NCBI GenBank assembly: GCA_947492745.1
Contig: CANLOE010000030.1
Location: 1 to 62,870 of the forward strand
Length of the DNA: 62,870 nucleotides
Source of the DNA: an uncultured Cyclobacteriaceae bacterium
GTDB taxonomy: Bacteria > Bacteroidota > Bacteroidia > Cytophagales > Cyclobacteriaceae
Direction of reading: 5' to 3'
Made by a program: the position numbers and the translations under genes. Positions 9,159-20,100 of this stretch are shown one piece after another; position 1 is the stretch's first letter, and each line of letters opens with the position of its first letter. Below the pieces are notes generated by a model, which was not told the origin of the DNA, made no database searches, and worked only from the letters and a program-made list of their open reading frames with translations.

Positions 9159-9630
9159 AACCGATACCCTTTCGTTTGCACCTAGCCAAGATGGACTCTA
9201 TTACCGGAGAGCTGTCATGGATGCGCCTTCTTTACCCCAGGTTTTACCCGAAAGTATGCAAATAGCTTACCGTCCAACAAAAAAACTTGAATCGGCCCAT
9301 AAAAAGATAGTATCGAATCTCTAAGGAGTAGTATTACTGCTATGTAAGGTTAATATCAGTGATTCATTAGATCCCGTGTACAAATATCACACGATATAAA
9401 AGAAGGGGAAGTCTTGAGGAGTGTTAAGGATAAATGGTTGTAAATAGCTTTTTATCAAGAGAAAAGGTGTTTTTGTAAGACTTCTTATTTTTAAAAACAA
9501 CAAAAACAACGGTATACTTACTTGAGTCAGGTAGGGTGGTAGTATGGATTTCATATCGACGCAATACTCTTTTACTTTGTCATTATAAAATACGTATCCA
9601 TGACTATTTCAGATTTATTGCTTTAAACTT

Positions 9631-10146
9631 ATGAGGGTATTATGTTATATCATGATTGTGATTTTGTCCGTATCGGTTACGGATAAGTTATATGCGCAAT
9701 CAAAAAATCATGAGTTGCAGGCAATGATGATGTTGAGCTTTATCAGGTATGTACACTGGCCTGACACAGATAAATCGGAAAACTTGGTCATCGGTATTTA
9801 TGGAGACAGCGAGATATATCGTTTCTTAGAGGGGAAGTATAATAATACTGAACGTTATGGTAGAAAGATTACTATCGTGAGAATCGATGAATTATCCCAA
9901 GTACAAAATTGTCACTTATTTTATCTTGGTACTGGAAAGGTGAAAGATTTTGATGCTATTATGAATTTGATAAATGAACGTTCCATATTGTTGGTGACCA
10001 ATAGTGAAGGTCTGGCGCATAAAGGAAGCGGTATCAATTTTAAGAACGAAGGAACAAAAGTAAGATTTGAACTTAACAAAGAAGCTTTCACCAAATCCAA
10101 TCTGAAAGTATCTAGTCAACTGGCTAACATGGCAATATTAATATAA
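9631..10146 (+). CDS. YfiR-family (DUF4154) periplasmic protein
   Basis: 171 residues with a signal peptide (cut after LYAQ). The mature region matches YfiR/DUF4154 features: an early IRYVHWP motif, LVIGIYGDS, a middle LFYLGTGK, ILLVTNSEG, then the closing GTKVRFELNKEAFTKSNLKVSSQL. In Pseudomonas YfiR represses the diguanylate cyclase YfiN from the periplasm. No cyclase or YfiB-like lipoprotein is next to this gene, so its partner must be elsewhere or the role differs. A strong terminator follows within 30 bp; the long upstream spacer holds a B element. Confidence 0.8.
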   Translation: MRVLCYIMIVILSVSVTDKLYAQSKNHELQAMMMLSFIRYVHWPDTDKSENLVIGIYGDSEIYRFLEGKYNNTERYGRKITIVRIDELSQVQNCHLFYLGTGKVKDFDAIMNLINERSILLVTNSEGLAHKGSGINFKNEGTKVRFELNKEAFTKSNLKVSSQLANMAILI

Positions 10147-10173
10147 GAATAACTAACCGCTAACCTATTTTTT

Positions 10174-10208
10174 AACCTGTTCGTGCAACCGACGAACAGG
10201 TTTTTTTA
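10174..10208 (+). terminator. Rho-independent terminator of the yfiR-like gene
   Basis: An 11-bp stem (AACCTGTTCGT/ACGAACAGGTT) with a 7-nt loop followed by TTTTTTATT. Confidence 0.9.
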
Positions 10209-10334
10209 TTGAAGTAATCTGGACTTTTTCTTTTACCTGCAAATATTACATTTAGCACCCTGATTTTGTCTTTTTTAAGTTCTATGGCTTCGGCTGTGCA
10301 AGGAGTAGGTTTGCCCAGAATAATTGTCATCTTT

Positions 10335-10507
10335 CAACCCAGGTCATGCGCTGGAACTTCGTAGCGAGGGTTTAAATATCAATAAATCAGGGAGTTTTAT
10401 TGGATTTGGCATGGCACCGCTATGGTGAGAATTCAAAAAACGTAGTGCAACGACCGGTTTGCAGCTATTTAGATCCGCAGTAGATTTTCCAATGCATGAT
10501 CCGGGTT
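10335..10507 (+). repeat. B-family element
   Basis: Ends AACCCAGGTCATGCGCTGG / AATGCATGATCCGGGTT, central CATGGCaccGCTATG hairpin. Lies in the spacer between the yfiR-like terminator and the end of the tesA-like gene; no gene seen in 10209-10684. Confidence 0.85.
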
Positions 10508-10684
10508 CCAAGTCGGACCGGCCAATGTCAGGGCCGGTACTCGTCACCTTGCTACAATGTAGGTAGCCACTTTTACCTCATGGATTTATCCCATCGTAGT
10601 GATGTGCTCAGGGAAAAAGAGGGAATCATAATCCCATGTTCGGTTATTTGTTTGAACCCAAACCATAGGTACTACAGTTCTGGA

Positions 10685-11287
10685 TCATAGTATATCACGA
10701 AGGTTTTTGATAACAAGATCTGCGATAATGGAATGTCCCTTAGGGTTGGGGTGGATGCCATCGGGTTGATTGAGTTCCTTATGCCCTGCGACACCTTCGA
10801 GTAGGAAGGGGATAAGCACTACATCATTTTTCTGAGCCAGATTGACATACAGGTTTTCGAACTCTTTGGTATATTGCTCCCCTAAGTTCGGAGGGGCTTT
10901 CATACCCGCTAGCGCGATTTTTACATTGGGGTACTTTTGTTTCACTTTAAGGATAACGGCCTGTAGGTTTTTTTCAGTTTGCCCAAGTGGCAGTCCCCGT
11001 AGGGCATCGTTGGCACCCAGAGCCAATACAAAAATGTCTGTAGGGCGATTGAGTACCCAGTCGAGACGACTCAGTCCCCCAGCGGAAGTCTCCCCGCTAA
11101 GCCCTGCATTGATAATGGTATATTGGCCTTCCAGTGCTTTTTCGACGAGAGCGGGATAGGCCTGCTCGGGAGATAGCCCATAACCGGCGGTAATACTGTC
11201 GCCATAGAACACAATAGTCTTTTCCTTTTGCACAAAAGCCACTAAAAAAGCACCCAACACCAACAAACTTAATACTAATGATTTCAT
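10685..11287 (-). CDS. tesA: SGNH/GDSL arylesterase (TesA-like)
   Basis: About 200 residues from the start at MKSLVLSLL; two in-frame ATGs up to 11311 are possible. A signal peptide or membrane anchor is followed by the SGNH blocks: nucleophile motif FYGDSITAGYG, a Gly in NAGLSGETSAGG, Asn in LALGANDALRG, and the C-terminal DGIHPNPKGH with catalytic Asp and His. The family (TesA, multifunctional lysophospholipase/thioesterase/arylesterase) acts in the periplasm. It is divergent from the ABC ATPase gene, separated by about 105 bp, the same order as E. coli tesA-ybbA-ybbP, which supports the call. Confidence 0.85.
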   Translation of the reverse strand: MKSLVLSLLVLGAFLVAFVQKEKTIVFYGDSITAGYGLSPEQAYPALVEKALEGQYTIINAGLSGETSAGGLSRLDWVLNRPTDIFVLALGANDALRGLPLGQTEKNLQAVILKVKQKYPNVKIALAGMKAPPNLGEQYTKEFENLYVNLAQKNDVVLIPFLLEGVAGHKELNQPDGIHPNPKGHSIIADLVIKNLRDIL

Positions 11288-11392
11288 TTTCACTGTTAAC
11301 ATTTTTATCATTATGAATCTATAACAAATAATAAACTATTTCTCCTAAAAAACGATATACTTTTTAGATACATCACTACACAAGCAAAAACT

Positions 11393-12088
11393 ATGTCAGA
11401 AATTTTGAGTGTCCAAGCGTTGGGCAAAAAGTTTAAAACCGGTGCAGGTACCCTCACTGTATTGGACGATGTTTCTTTTAAAGTAGAAGAGAAAGCCACA
11501 GTCTCTATCGTCGGACCATCGGGTAGCGGTAAAACCACCTTATTGGGGCTTTGTGCGGGTCTGGACATACCGACAGAGGGTAGGGTGACCTTGGCGGGGC
11601 TTCAACTCAATGCCATGAGCGAAGATGATAGAGCCTACACCCGCAATCAATACGTAGGTTTTATTTTTCAGAACTTTCAACTGCTACCTACACTGACGGC
11701 TTTGGAAAATGTTATTCTGCCACTAGAGCTTAGGGGAGTGAACGTCAAGACGGACAAGGCCAAAGAGTTGTTATCCAGGGTAGGCCTGGGAGAGCGCTTT
11801 GGACACTACCCGACACAACTATCCGGTGGAGAGCAACAGCGGGTGGCCATGGCAAGAGCCTTTATTGCCTCGCCTAAAATTCTCTTTGCCGACGAACCCA
11901 CGGGCAATCTGGATGAAGATACAGCAAATACGGTGACGGAACTCCTTTTTACATTGAACAGAGAAGAAGGCACCACGCTCGTACTGGTCACTCATAATAT
12001 GGAACTCGCTAGGAATACCCAGCGCATACTACAGATAAAGGGAGGTAAACTGGTAAAAGACGAGTGGCTGATTCAGCCCACTGTTTGA
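11393..12088 (+). CDS. ybbA: ABC transporter ATP-binding protein, YbbA/LolD type
   Basis: 231 residues. Walker A GPSGSGKTTL (about 43-52), signature LSGGEQQRVAMARA, Walker B ILFADEPTGNLD and the H-loop THNMELA are all intact. It belongs to the LolD/MacB/YbbA clade that works with FtsX-type permeases by mechanotransmission rather than import. The permease gene follows, but after an unusual 480-bp gap. Divergent tesA-like gene upstream. Confidence 0.9.
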   Translation: MSEILSVQALGKKFKTGAGTLTVLDDVSFKVEEKATVSIVGPSGSGKTTLLGLCAGLDIPTEGRVTLAGLQLNAMSEDDRAYTRNQYVGFIFQNFQLLPTLTALENVILPLELRGVNVKTDKAKELLSRVGLGERFGHYPTQLSGGEQQRVAMARAFIASPKILFADEPTGNLDEDTANTVTELLFTLNREEGTTLVLVTHNMELARNTQRILQIKGGKLVKDEWLIQPTV

Positions 12089-12111
12089 TGGTTCCTGTTT
12101 TCGATGTTGAC

Positions 12112-12504
12112 CTACTGTGAAAAGAATAGGCATATTTTAGTAGTGTAATGACTTTTCTTGAACCTAGAGAACAGGGCACTGCTTTGAAATTTGTTATCAC
12201 CTAGTCTGGGTGCGGAATCATTGACATGGACAGCAGCGTTATCTGTAAAAAAATCAACTAAACCATGTGCTAAAAGAGTATATAAGGAATGAGCATGATG
12301 TAAAAGGTATTCCTTTTGATCTAAATGATGTAGATGAAAACAAGAGATACAATATAAAAGAGCCTCTAACACGTAATGATTCTTGTGAAGATTCACAATC
12401 TTTCTTATGGCAGTTATAGCCTTATAGTCTTTTTTGTAAAAGCCATACGATGGAATAGGCTATGTAATCTCTTCGAATGAACTCTGTTCCGTTTTCCATG
12501 TATT
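12112..12504 (-). pseudogene. Possible frameshifted gene remnant in the ybbA-ybbP gap
   Basis: On the minus strand a reading frame starting MENGTEFIRRDYIAYSIVWL (about 12504) stops after some 25 residues, and a second frame continues with IRKIVNLHKNHYVLEAL and runs about 90 more residues to 12112. Together they look protein-like, but I recognise no family. It may be a disrupted small gene or chance. The E. coli ybbA and ybbP genes are nearly contiguous, so this gap looks like an insertion. Confidence 0.25.
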
Positions 12505-12570
12505 GGGTGGAGACCGGTACAAAATTAGAACGCTGGAGGCCTATGGCCGAAAGCCATAACCCATCCAAGA

Positions 12571-15144
12571 ATGGACTATAGAATAAAATTGAACAAAGCT
12601 TCCAAAAACCTTTTCAACGACCCTTGGGTCTGGAAAATGGCTTTGCGTGATGCAAAACACAACTTTTCGAGATTGTTCCTGTTCATTGCTTCTATTATTA
12701 TCGGTATAGCTGCGGTAGTGGCCATCAATGCCTTTAATAGCAATTTACAGGATGACATCGATGTGCAGGCACGGGATTTATTGGGTGCTGACCTGAGTGT
12801 TCGGTCCAACAGTCCTTTCGAAGAGGAACTGGTACTGGCGATGGACTCTATACCGGGAAAGAAGGCAACAGAGTTGAACTTGGCTTCCATGGCCTACTTT
12901 ATGACGGGTACGCCCGGTACGAGGCTCATACGATTAGTGGCTATAGAAGGTAAATTCCCCTTTTATGGTGAGGTAGAGACCAGTCCTGACAATGCTTTCG
13001 AGAAAATGGCCCAAGGGCACTATGCGGTTATCGATCAGAACCTGGCCCAACAGTATGATGTGAGTTCGGATGATTCGGTAAAAATAGGAAACCTCACCTT
13101 CAAGATTGCCGGAGAAGTCACTAAGATTCCCGGAGGAGGAGGGATACAATCTACGTTTACCCCATCTATCTATATCAACACCACTGCTTTGGATTTGGCA
13201 GGACTGATACAGTTCGGTAGCCGTGTGAATTACAGAAAGTACTTCAAAACGGAGAATCCGGCAGCGGTCGAATCAGCAGTCGATCACCTAGATCCCATCA
13301 TCAAAAAGTACGGACACTCCTACGAAACGGTTGAGCGAAGAAAGAAAAATCTGGGCAAAGGTCTTCAGAACCTATATCGCTTTTTTAACTTGCTGGCCTT
13401 TATCGCACTTATACTAGGGTGCATCGGCGTAGCGAGCGCCATCTATATCTATGTACGGCAAAAAAGGAAAACAGTAGCCGTCCTTCGTTGTATGGGTGCC
13501 TCGGGCTGGCAGGCTTTTAACATTTTTTTCATACAAACAACGGCCATGGGCATATTGGGAAGTATTATTGGAGTGATGGGAGGGGTTGCGGTACAATTCC
13601 TATTGCCCAAGTTGCTCAGTAATTTCGTGCCTATAGAATTGACCATTGCCATTGCCTGGAAACCTATTTTCGAAGGCCTCATCTTGGGAGTGGCCGTCGC
13701 TATGCTATTCTCCGTCCTGCCCCTGATATCCATCCGCTTCGTACCCCCACTCGCTGTATTGCGCCCAGGACATGAGGGTAAAAGGAATTTTTCCAAACTC
13801 AGGCTGTTCATAGTATCAGGGATACTGCTTTTCCCTATTCTTTTTGCTACCTATCAGTCGGGAGACTGGAAGACGGGCCTGATATTCTTTGCTGGGCTCA
13901 TGACAGCTTTCATTAGTTTGACACTGGTGGCAAAGGTCTTGATCTGGGCCGTACAGCGCTACTTTCCCACAGGTAGGTCATTTGTGCTGCGACAGGCACT
14001 GGCAAACTTGTTTCGGCCCAATAACCAGACCATCACACTGGTAGTGGTCATCGGTCTGGGCACCTTTTTGGTAGCTACACTCAATCTGGTGCAGGATAGC
14101 CTGCTCAATCAGGTAGAGCTTGTCGGGGATGGAAATCAATCCAACACGATACTTTTCGATATACAACCACATCAGAAAGAGGGTGTCATGAAACTGACAC
14201 AGGACAATGGTCTACATGTACAGCAGGTCGTGCCGATGATTACCACACGACTGGCCTCGGTCAAGGATAAGACCGTAAAGGAAATTCAAGAAGACACGAC
14301 CGATGCCGTGCCGAACTGGGCATTGCGAAGGGAGTATAGGGTCACCTATAGAGATACACTCATGCCCGCCGAAAAGATGATCAAAGGTAAGGTACAACAT
14401 TTGCTCAAAGATAGGGATGGCCGTGATTCCATACTGGTGACCGTTTCGGAGGCGATGAGTGAGAACCTAGACCTAACCTTGGGTGACTCCGTCGTCTTCA
14501 ATGTACAAGGAGTACCCATGACCACCTACATCGGTGGTGTCAGGGATGTAGAGTGGAGTAAAGACCCTCCGAACTTTATCTTTACCTTCCCTACGGGCAT
14601 CTTGGAAAAAGCCCCACAGATATATGTCATGACCACTTATGTGGAAGAAAGTGTTGCCGCAAAATACCAGAATGAGCTAGTGGCAGCCTTTCCCAATGTC
14701 TCCATGATAGATTTACGTCTGGTCCTCAATACCCTAAAAGACTTTTTTGACAAGGTATCTTTTATCATCCGATTTATGGCCTTCTTCAGTATTGCGACGG
14801 GCCTTATCGTTCTGGCCGGTGCTGTGGCCAACAGTAAATACCTAAGGCAAAAGGAAAATGTACTCCTGAGGACCATAGGTGCAGTTACTAAGCAGATTAC
14901 GTCCATGACCCTGATAGAATACGGTTATCTTGGCTTTTTTGCGGGGCTAACGGGGATACTGCTTTCCCTACTTTCCGGTTGGGCCTTGACCTATTTTTTC
15001 TTTAAAACCGTCTTTCTCCCCGATTTTATAGGTCTATTGGTCATATGGGCCGTGATTGTCGGCTTGACTATAGTAGTGGGCTGGCTCAATACCAGAGATG
15101 TTGTCAAAAGTCCTCCCTTGGAAATACTGCGTAAAGAAGTGTAG
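12571..15144 (+). CDS. ybbP: FtsX-domain ABC permease, YbbP type
   Basis: 857 residues. The layout is TM helix (about 32-54), periplasmic domain, three TM helices (about 270-385) forming the first FtsX domain, a central TM pair (about 412-455), another TM helix and second periplasmic domain (about 495-725), then three C-terminal TM helices (about 728-848). This MacB_PCD/FtsX duplication is the YbbP pattern, longer than ordinary LolC/E permeases. It pairs with the ATPase at 11393. The substrate is unknown; the neighbouring lipid esterase suggests envelope lipid or lipoprotein handling (inference). Confidence 0.85.
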   Translation: MDYRIKLNKASKNLFNDPWVWKMALRDAKHNFSRLFLFIASIIIGIAAVVAINAFNSNLQDDIDVQARDLLGADLSVRSNSPFEEELVLAMDSIPGKKATELNLASMAYFMTGTPGTRLIRLVAIEGKFPFYGEVETSPDNAFEKMAQGHYAVIDQNLAQQYDVSSDDSVKIGNLTFKIAGEVTKIPGGGGIQSTFTPSIYINTTALDLAGLIQFGSRVNYRKYFKTENPAAVESAVDHLDPIIKKYGHSYETVERRKKNLGKGLQNLYRFFNLLAFIALILGCIGVASAIYIYVRQKRKTVAVLRCMGASGWQAFNIFFIQTTAMGILGSIIGVMGGVAVQFLLPKLLSNFVPIELTIAIAWKPIFEGLILGVAVAMLFSVLPLISIRFVPPLAVLRPGHEGKRNFSKLRLFIVSGILLFPILFATYQSGDWKTGLIFFAGLMTAFISLTLVAKVLIWAVQRYFPTGRSFVLRQALANLFRPNNQTITLVVVIGLGTFLVATLNLVQDSLLNQVELVGDGNQSNTILFDIQPHQKEGVMKLTQDNGLHVQQVVPMITTRLASVKDKTVKEIQEDTTDAVPNWALRREYRVTYRDTLMPAEKMIKGKVQHLLKDRDGRDSILVTVSEAMSENLDLTLGDSVVFNVQGVPMTTYIGGVRDVEWSKDPPNFIFTFPTGILEKAPQIYVMTTYVEESVAAKYQNELVAAFPNVSMIDLRLVLNTLKDFFDKVSFIIRFMAFFSIATGLIVLAGAVANSKYLRQKENVLLRTIGAVTKQITSMTLIEYGYLGFFAGLTGILLSLLSGWALTYFFFKTVFLPDFIGLLVIWAVIVGLTIVVGWLNTRDVVKSPPLEILRKEV

Positions 15145-15176
15145 TGTTTATGGACTATCCCTATTAGGCTCATGTA

Positions 15177-15953
15177 CTATAAACGGAACAATACCCCCAT
15201 ATCGATGGTCAGGCTTCCCGAAGTGATGCGTAACTCTTCACGTACCTTGGTCAGCTCAGGATCCTTGAACCTTAGTTTGGGATTGATCATATTGAAGAAA
15301 GCTTTACTGCCACTAATGCCACCATAGAGCTGGAAGTCATCGCTCAGGCGATAGTTTAGCCCGGCTCCAAGATGAAAGGATACATCCAATGGATTGAATA
15401 GCTTGACTGCTTTTCCGTTACCGTTACGGCCACGGGTAGGGTCCAGGTCAAGGCGGTTTCTGGAAAGATTCCAAAAATGGGCAAAATCCGGACCTCTTAG
15501 CTTTTCGGAAAACTTAAAGTCGATACTTGGACCCGCAAATAGTCGTAGGCTGACCCGTTCATTGGAGGTATCGATTTGTTTTTTGAAGATAACGGGCAGC
15601 TGAAAATAAGCAACATCATAAGTGGAAGCGCCACGGTAACTGCCGTCAATATTCAGTAGGGACATTTTCTTCTGGGAAAACCATAGTCCCGTACTGAAGA
15701 TGAATCCTTCCTTATCAAAATCCGCATACATGCGTAGGCTGATACTCTCTTGGTTGGCTATTTTTTCGGTATGTCCGTCAGCGGTAAAATCAACATCACT
15801 GGGACTGGAGTCACTATCCTTGATACCGACCAAGGTCCATCCAGGGTTGATTTCAATACCGAACTCCGGTCTCGTATTTTCCTTTTGAGCCATTGTTGTA
15901 GAAGATATACATACCAGTATCAATAAGATGGAGTAAATTTTTTTTGCTTTCAT
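15177..15953 (-). CDS. Outer-membrane beta-barrel protein (PorT-like)
   Basis: 258 residues from MKAKKIYSILL; an in-frame upstream extension to 16055 lacks signal-peptide character. After a signal peptide (cut near TMAQ) come alternating amphipathic strands with Gly-rich turns (IEINPGWTLVGI, SISLRMYADF, VSLRLFAGPSIDF, VSFHLGAGLNYRL, FQLYGGISGSKAFF) ending in the terminal strand SLTIDMGVLFRL with the C-terminal aromatic-x pattern of barrels. This matches the PorT/outer-membrane beta-barrel group of Bacteroidota. Convergent with ybbP (32 bp). Confidence 0.75.
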   Translation of the reverse strand: MKAKKIYSILLILVCISSTTMAQKENTRPEFGIEINPGWTLVGIKDSDSSPSDVDFTADGHTEKIANQESISLRMYADFDKEGFIFSTGLWFSQKKMSLLNIDGSYRGASTYDVAYFQLPVIFKKQIDTSNERVSLRLFAGPSIDFKFSEKLRGPDFAHFWNLSRNRLDLDPTRGRNGNGKAVKLFNPLDVSFHLGAGLNYRLSDDFQLYGGISGSKAFFNMINPKLRFKDPELTKVREELRITSGSLTIDMGVLFRL

Positions 15954-16253
15954 TCTTTTTATTTTTGTCATGTTGATCAGAAACCCCAAGTAGTGTATCA
16001 GGCAGGAGAAGTGTCCGGATAGGAAGACAAAGCCTAATGGGCCATCACTTGACACTAATTTTTATATTATACCTAAACACAATTGATTAGGGGCAAGATG
16101 ATTCGTTGACTTAAGTAACACTATTTTCTAAAGCCCCTAATGACAAGTCTACCCGTAACGGTTCAGCGCTATACGGATTTTTTTCCTTGGCCATTGCCGA
16201 TAAGGCCTCCCATTTTACTTTTTCTTGAGCATACTAACCACCTCATTCAGTTT

Positions 16254-16420
16254 AACTGGGATGATGCATTGAAACTTGGTCATGAGGATTTGAAATTCAA
16301 TACATCAGGGGATTTTCCCGAGTTCAGCATAACACCGCCACGGTGAGTTCAAGGCATATTAGTTTTGCTGATTTGCTTTATTTAGGTCCGTAATGAATCT
16401 TCTAATGCATAATATTGGTT
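16254..16420 (+). repeat. B-family element, diverged
   Basis: AACTGGGATGATGCATTG at the left and CTAATGCATAATATTGG at the right, with TTGGTCATGAGGATTTGAAA and a central CACGGTGAGTTC region. Eroded compared with the 8988 copy. Confidence 0.6.
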
Positions 16421-16799
16421 TGACACATATATTTCGTCGAAACCCCTTCAGATAACACTGCTAATTTTAACTGCCCCAAATAAGCAATGACAGACCTTAA
16501 ATAATCCCATAACAGCCTCTAAAGCTGTATACAGGCTTTCTTTAGACCTATAGGATAAGTGCTCAACCAAAACAATTTCAGATATAGATGACACATGACA
16601 GGAATACAAATTGATGATGAATTAGCCCTGTTCCTGAAAGCAGGCACACCTATATAAATCCATTAAGTAGCATCAATTACAGATATATCTATGCAATAAA
16701 CAACCCTTTACCTCGTTTAAGGTGAACAATGAGTGTAAATTATCTCAATCAATTTTAAGTTAATCTTTTTAATTAAATAGTATAATTTATTATATTTTT

Positions 16800-16933
16800 A
16801 ATTGCAAGTTAATACATCAATATTTATATATACTCAGTAAAGTAACATACTCTTCCTATTATATCTGGCTTAGCCTTAAGCTTACGGAAAAACCTACTTA
16901 AGCACCGAATTCTTCGGTGCTTAATTTTTTTTA
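16800..16933 (+). ncRNA. Candidate small RNA ending in a strong terminator
   Basis: No ORF lies in 16421-17112. The stretch 16690-16860 is very A+T rich and is followed by an isolated strong terminator at 16898-16933. A transcript starting in the A+T-rich part and ending there would be a small RNA, or a leader of the long gene at 17113 ended early. The 5' end shown is a guess. Confidence 0.3.
16898..16933 (+). terminator. Rho-independent terminator with no gene upstream
   Basis: An 11-bp stem (TTAAGCACCGA/TCGGTGCTTAA) with a 5-nt loop and then TTTTTTTTA. Confidence 0.85.
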
Positions 16934-17112
16934 TAGACATATACTATTTTTCTGTGCTGATATCTATAACAAAATTAGTTGTCCAAACCCCTACCTAGCT
17001 TGCATATTATTGCTTATTTTGAGAAACGGAAATACATACATCGTCACCTATAGAGCAGTAATGTCAAACTACTACTGATACAGCTACTATTTGTGAAACA
17101 AGAAAAGCGGTT

Positions 17113-20100
17113 ATGGGAAGAACAAGTATTTTATGGCTTGCACTGGTACATTGCGTCCTGCCACTTATGGCGCAGCGTCATGTAAAACAGGACATAAAGA
17201 TAAAACCCGGAACACTACAGTATACAGAGAACAAAGGACAATGGCCCGAAACAGTCGCCTATATGGTCGGCCTACCCGGTGGAAGTGCCTTTTTACAAAA
17301 AACGAAAGTCACCTATCGTTTCCACGATACAAAAGCTTTCACTAAAACCCACGACCATGGAACCCAAGGTGTATCCAGTGCCTCGACCCCAATCAAGCAA
17401 AATGCCCATTTCCCGACAGTTCCCCAAAGAGCGTATATCGATGAACATGCATTTGAAATGCGTTTTTTGAATACCGATAACGACACCCGACCTATAGGGG
17501 CCAACCCTCAGGTTACCCGGTTTAACTACATTATCGGTACTGATCCCGATCAGTGGATAACTCAGGCCAGAGCCTATAGCTCTGTTCTGTACAAAGAACT
17601 GTACTCAGGAGTGGACCTATTGTTTTACGCTCAAGAGAGTAGCCTTAAATATGACCTACATATTGCCAGGGGGGCGGATCCGTCCCAAATTGCCTTTGAG
17701 TACGAAGGACTGGAAAAAGTAGAGATACACAACGGAAATCTTTACCTGAAAACCAGTGTCAATGAACTAATGGAAAAGCGTCCCTACGCATATCAATACC
17801 ATAAAGGTAAAAAGAAAGAAGTCCAGTGCGATTTCGTACTGGAAGGGGACAGGGTTTCCTTTGCATTAGGTAAATACAATAGGAATGTCCCATTGATTAT
17901 CGACCCAGTGTTGATATTCTCTACTTATTCCGGATCTACTGCCGATAATTGGGGACTTACCGCTGCACCTGATAAAGAAGGCAACCTCTACTCTGGAGGA
18001 ATCACCAACCACTATGCTACAGGGCGTTTTCCTGCATCTTTAGGAGCCTTTCAGACCAATACAGCAGGGCTTTGGGATTTGGGTATTTTGAAGTACAATC
18101 CTACAGGCACCACCTTGGAGTACGCGACCTACCTAGGCGGCTCAGGTACGGAAGTACCCCAGAGTCTGATTGTCAGTGAGGGTGGGGAACTATTTATTCT
18201 GGGAGTCACGGGCTCAGCCGATATGCCCATGCTCTCCACTTCCTTACAGACTGATTTTAAAGGAGGCAGTGCAGTACGCCCTTTGGTATTTGATTTGGTC
18301 GATTTTCCGGATGGCTCAGATCTTTTCTTGGCAAAATTGAGTGCAGAGGGCGACCGGCTTTTGGCGGCTACCTATATGGGCGGGACGGAGAACGATGGAC
18401 TGATGGATGCAGTGGGTAGGCTAGTGGCCAACTATGGCGATCAGTTTCGTGGCGATGTACTTTTGGGCAAAGACGATGCCGTTTATGTAGCGACAAAGAC
18501 CTTTTCGCGTGATTTTCCGCTGAAAAACGCCTATCAGAACACCTTTAGCGGTGGTGAAATGGATGCTATACTTTTCAAATTGGATAGTGGTATGTCTACC
18601 TTGCTATGGAGTACCTACTATGGAGGGAGCGGTGAAGATGCTGCTCATTCCATTAAATTGGATGCAGAAGACAATATATATGTTTGTGGAGGTACGGATA
18701 GCAAGGACCTCAGGGGCATGGATGGCCTGATTACCGACAATCAAGGTGGTATAGATGCTTGGGTGGCCAGTTTTACCCCGAAAGGGAACAGACTACTGCA
18801 TGCCACCTACTTGGGTACACCCTCGGATGACCAGAGTTACTTTCTGGACCTTGACAATGAACGTAACGTATATCTTTATGGGCAGAGTGTGGGTGAGTAT
18901 CCTGTTATCGGTATGGGCTTCGCGCGAGGCGGTGGTCAGTTCGTACACGAACTGACCAACGAAATGGATTCGAGTATTTTTTCCAGCCGCTTCGGTTCAC
19001 CAGGGAACACCATCAATATATCACCTACCGCCTTTTTGGTCAATGAATGTGGGAACATGTATTTGGCCGGTTGGGGAGGGGATACCAATAATGGTTATGC
19101 CGGCGGAGATACCTTCGGTATGCCCGTTACGGATGATGCTTTTCAGCGAAGCACCTCCGGGTCGGACTTTTACCTGATGGTAATGAATGCTACGGGAAGT
19201 GATATTCTTTATGCTACCTTTCTGGGAGGAACCGTTTCCAATACCCATGTAGATGGAGGCACAAGTCGTTTTGACCCTAAGGGGATTGTGTACCATGCGG
19301 TATGCGCAGGATGTCAGGGCAACTCTGATTTCCCGACAACACCCGGAGTCGTGTCACGTACCAATAACAGCATTAACTGTAACAATGCCGCTTTCAAGTT
19401 TGATTTTTCGATACTGAAAGCGGCATTGCGGAGCAATACGACCGATAGGAGCAATCCCGGAATCGTCAAAGGTTGTGCGCCCTTTACCTTTTTGTTTGAG
19501 AACCTTAGCGAAGGGGGAATAGAGTTTCTCTGGGATTTTGGGGACGGTAGTCCAGAGGTATCGCGTGAAGATGACTCTGCTGTAGCACATCGTTATGCAG
19601 TGCCGGGTGCCTACACTGTGACCCTAACGGCATTGGACCGCAACACCTGTTTGAAAAAGGATGTCGCCGCTATGGAAGTGGAGGTAGTGGAGGCCAACTT
19701 CGATGTGAGTGAGAATGACAGTATCTGTGCAGGGACCACAGTGCAGTTATCCGCTCTGGGCAGTGCCGGATCGACCTACTCCTGGCAGGACGAACGAAAT
19801 AGGTTCATTTCATCGACCTCCGGTATTTCCGTGTCACCGGACCGAACGACCGATTATTACCTGACCGCCTTTAATGCCTCTGGTTGTTTGTTTCAGGATA
19901 CAGTCAGTATCGCTGTGGTACCTAGGGCGCAAGCGGGGTTTATATTGAGTAAAGAACAAGAGTGTTTCGGGATATCCCGTATCGAATTTGCCAATAGATC
20001 TTTAGCGGGCACTGATTTTCGCTGGGATTTTGGTGATGGCAATACTTCGGAAGAAAGGGACCCTATGCATCAGTATGAAAAAACCGGAGAGTATCAGGTC

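Noticed and set aside
9109-9324. 71-codon ORF starting in a B element as a gene
   Set aside because: The first third is repeat DNA. The rest might be a lost gene's tail, but I see no motif or start signal to support it.
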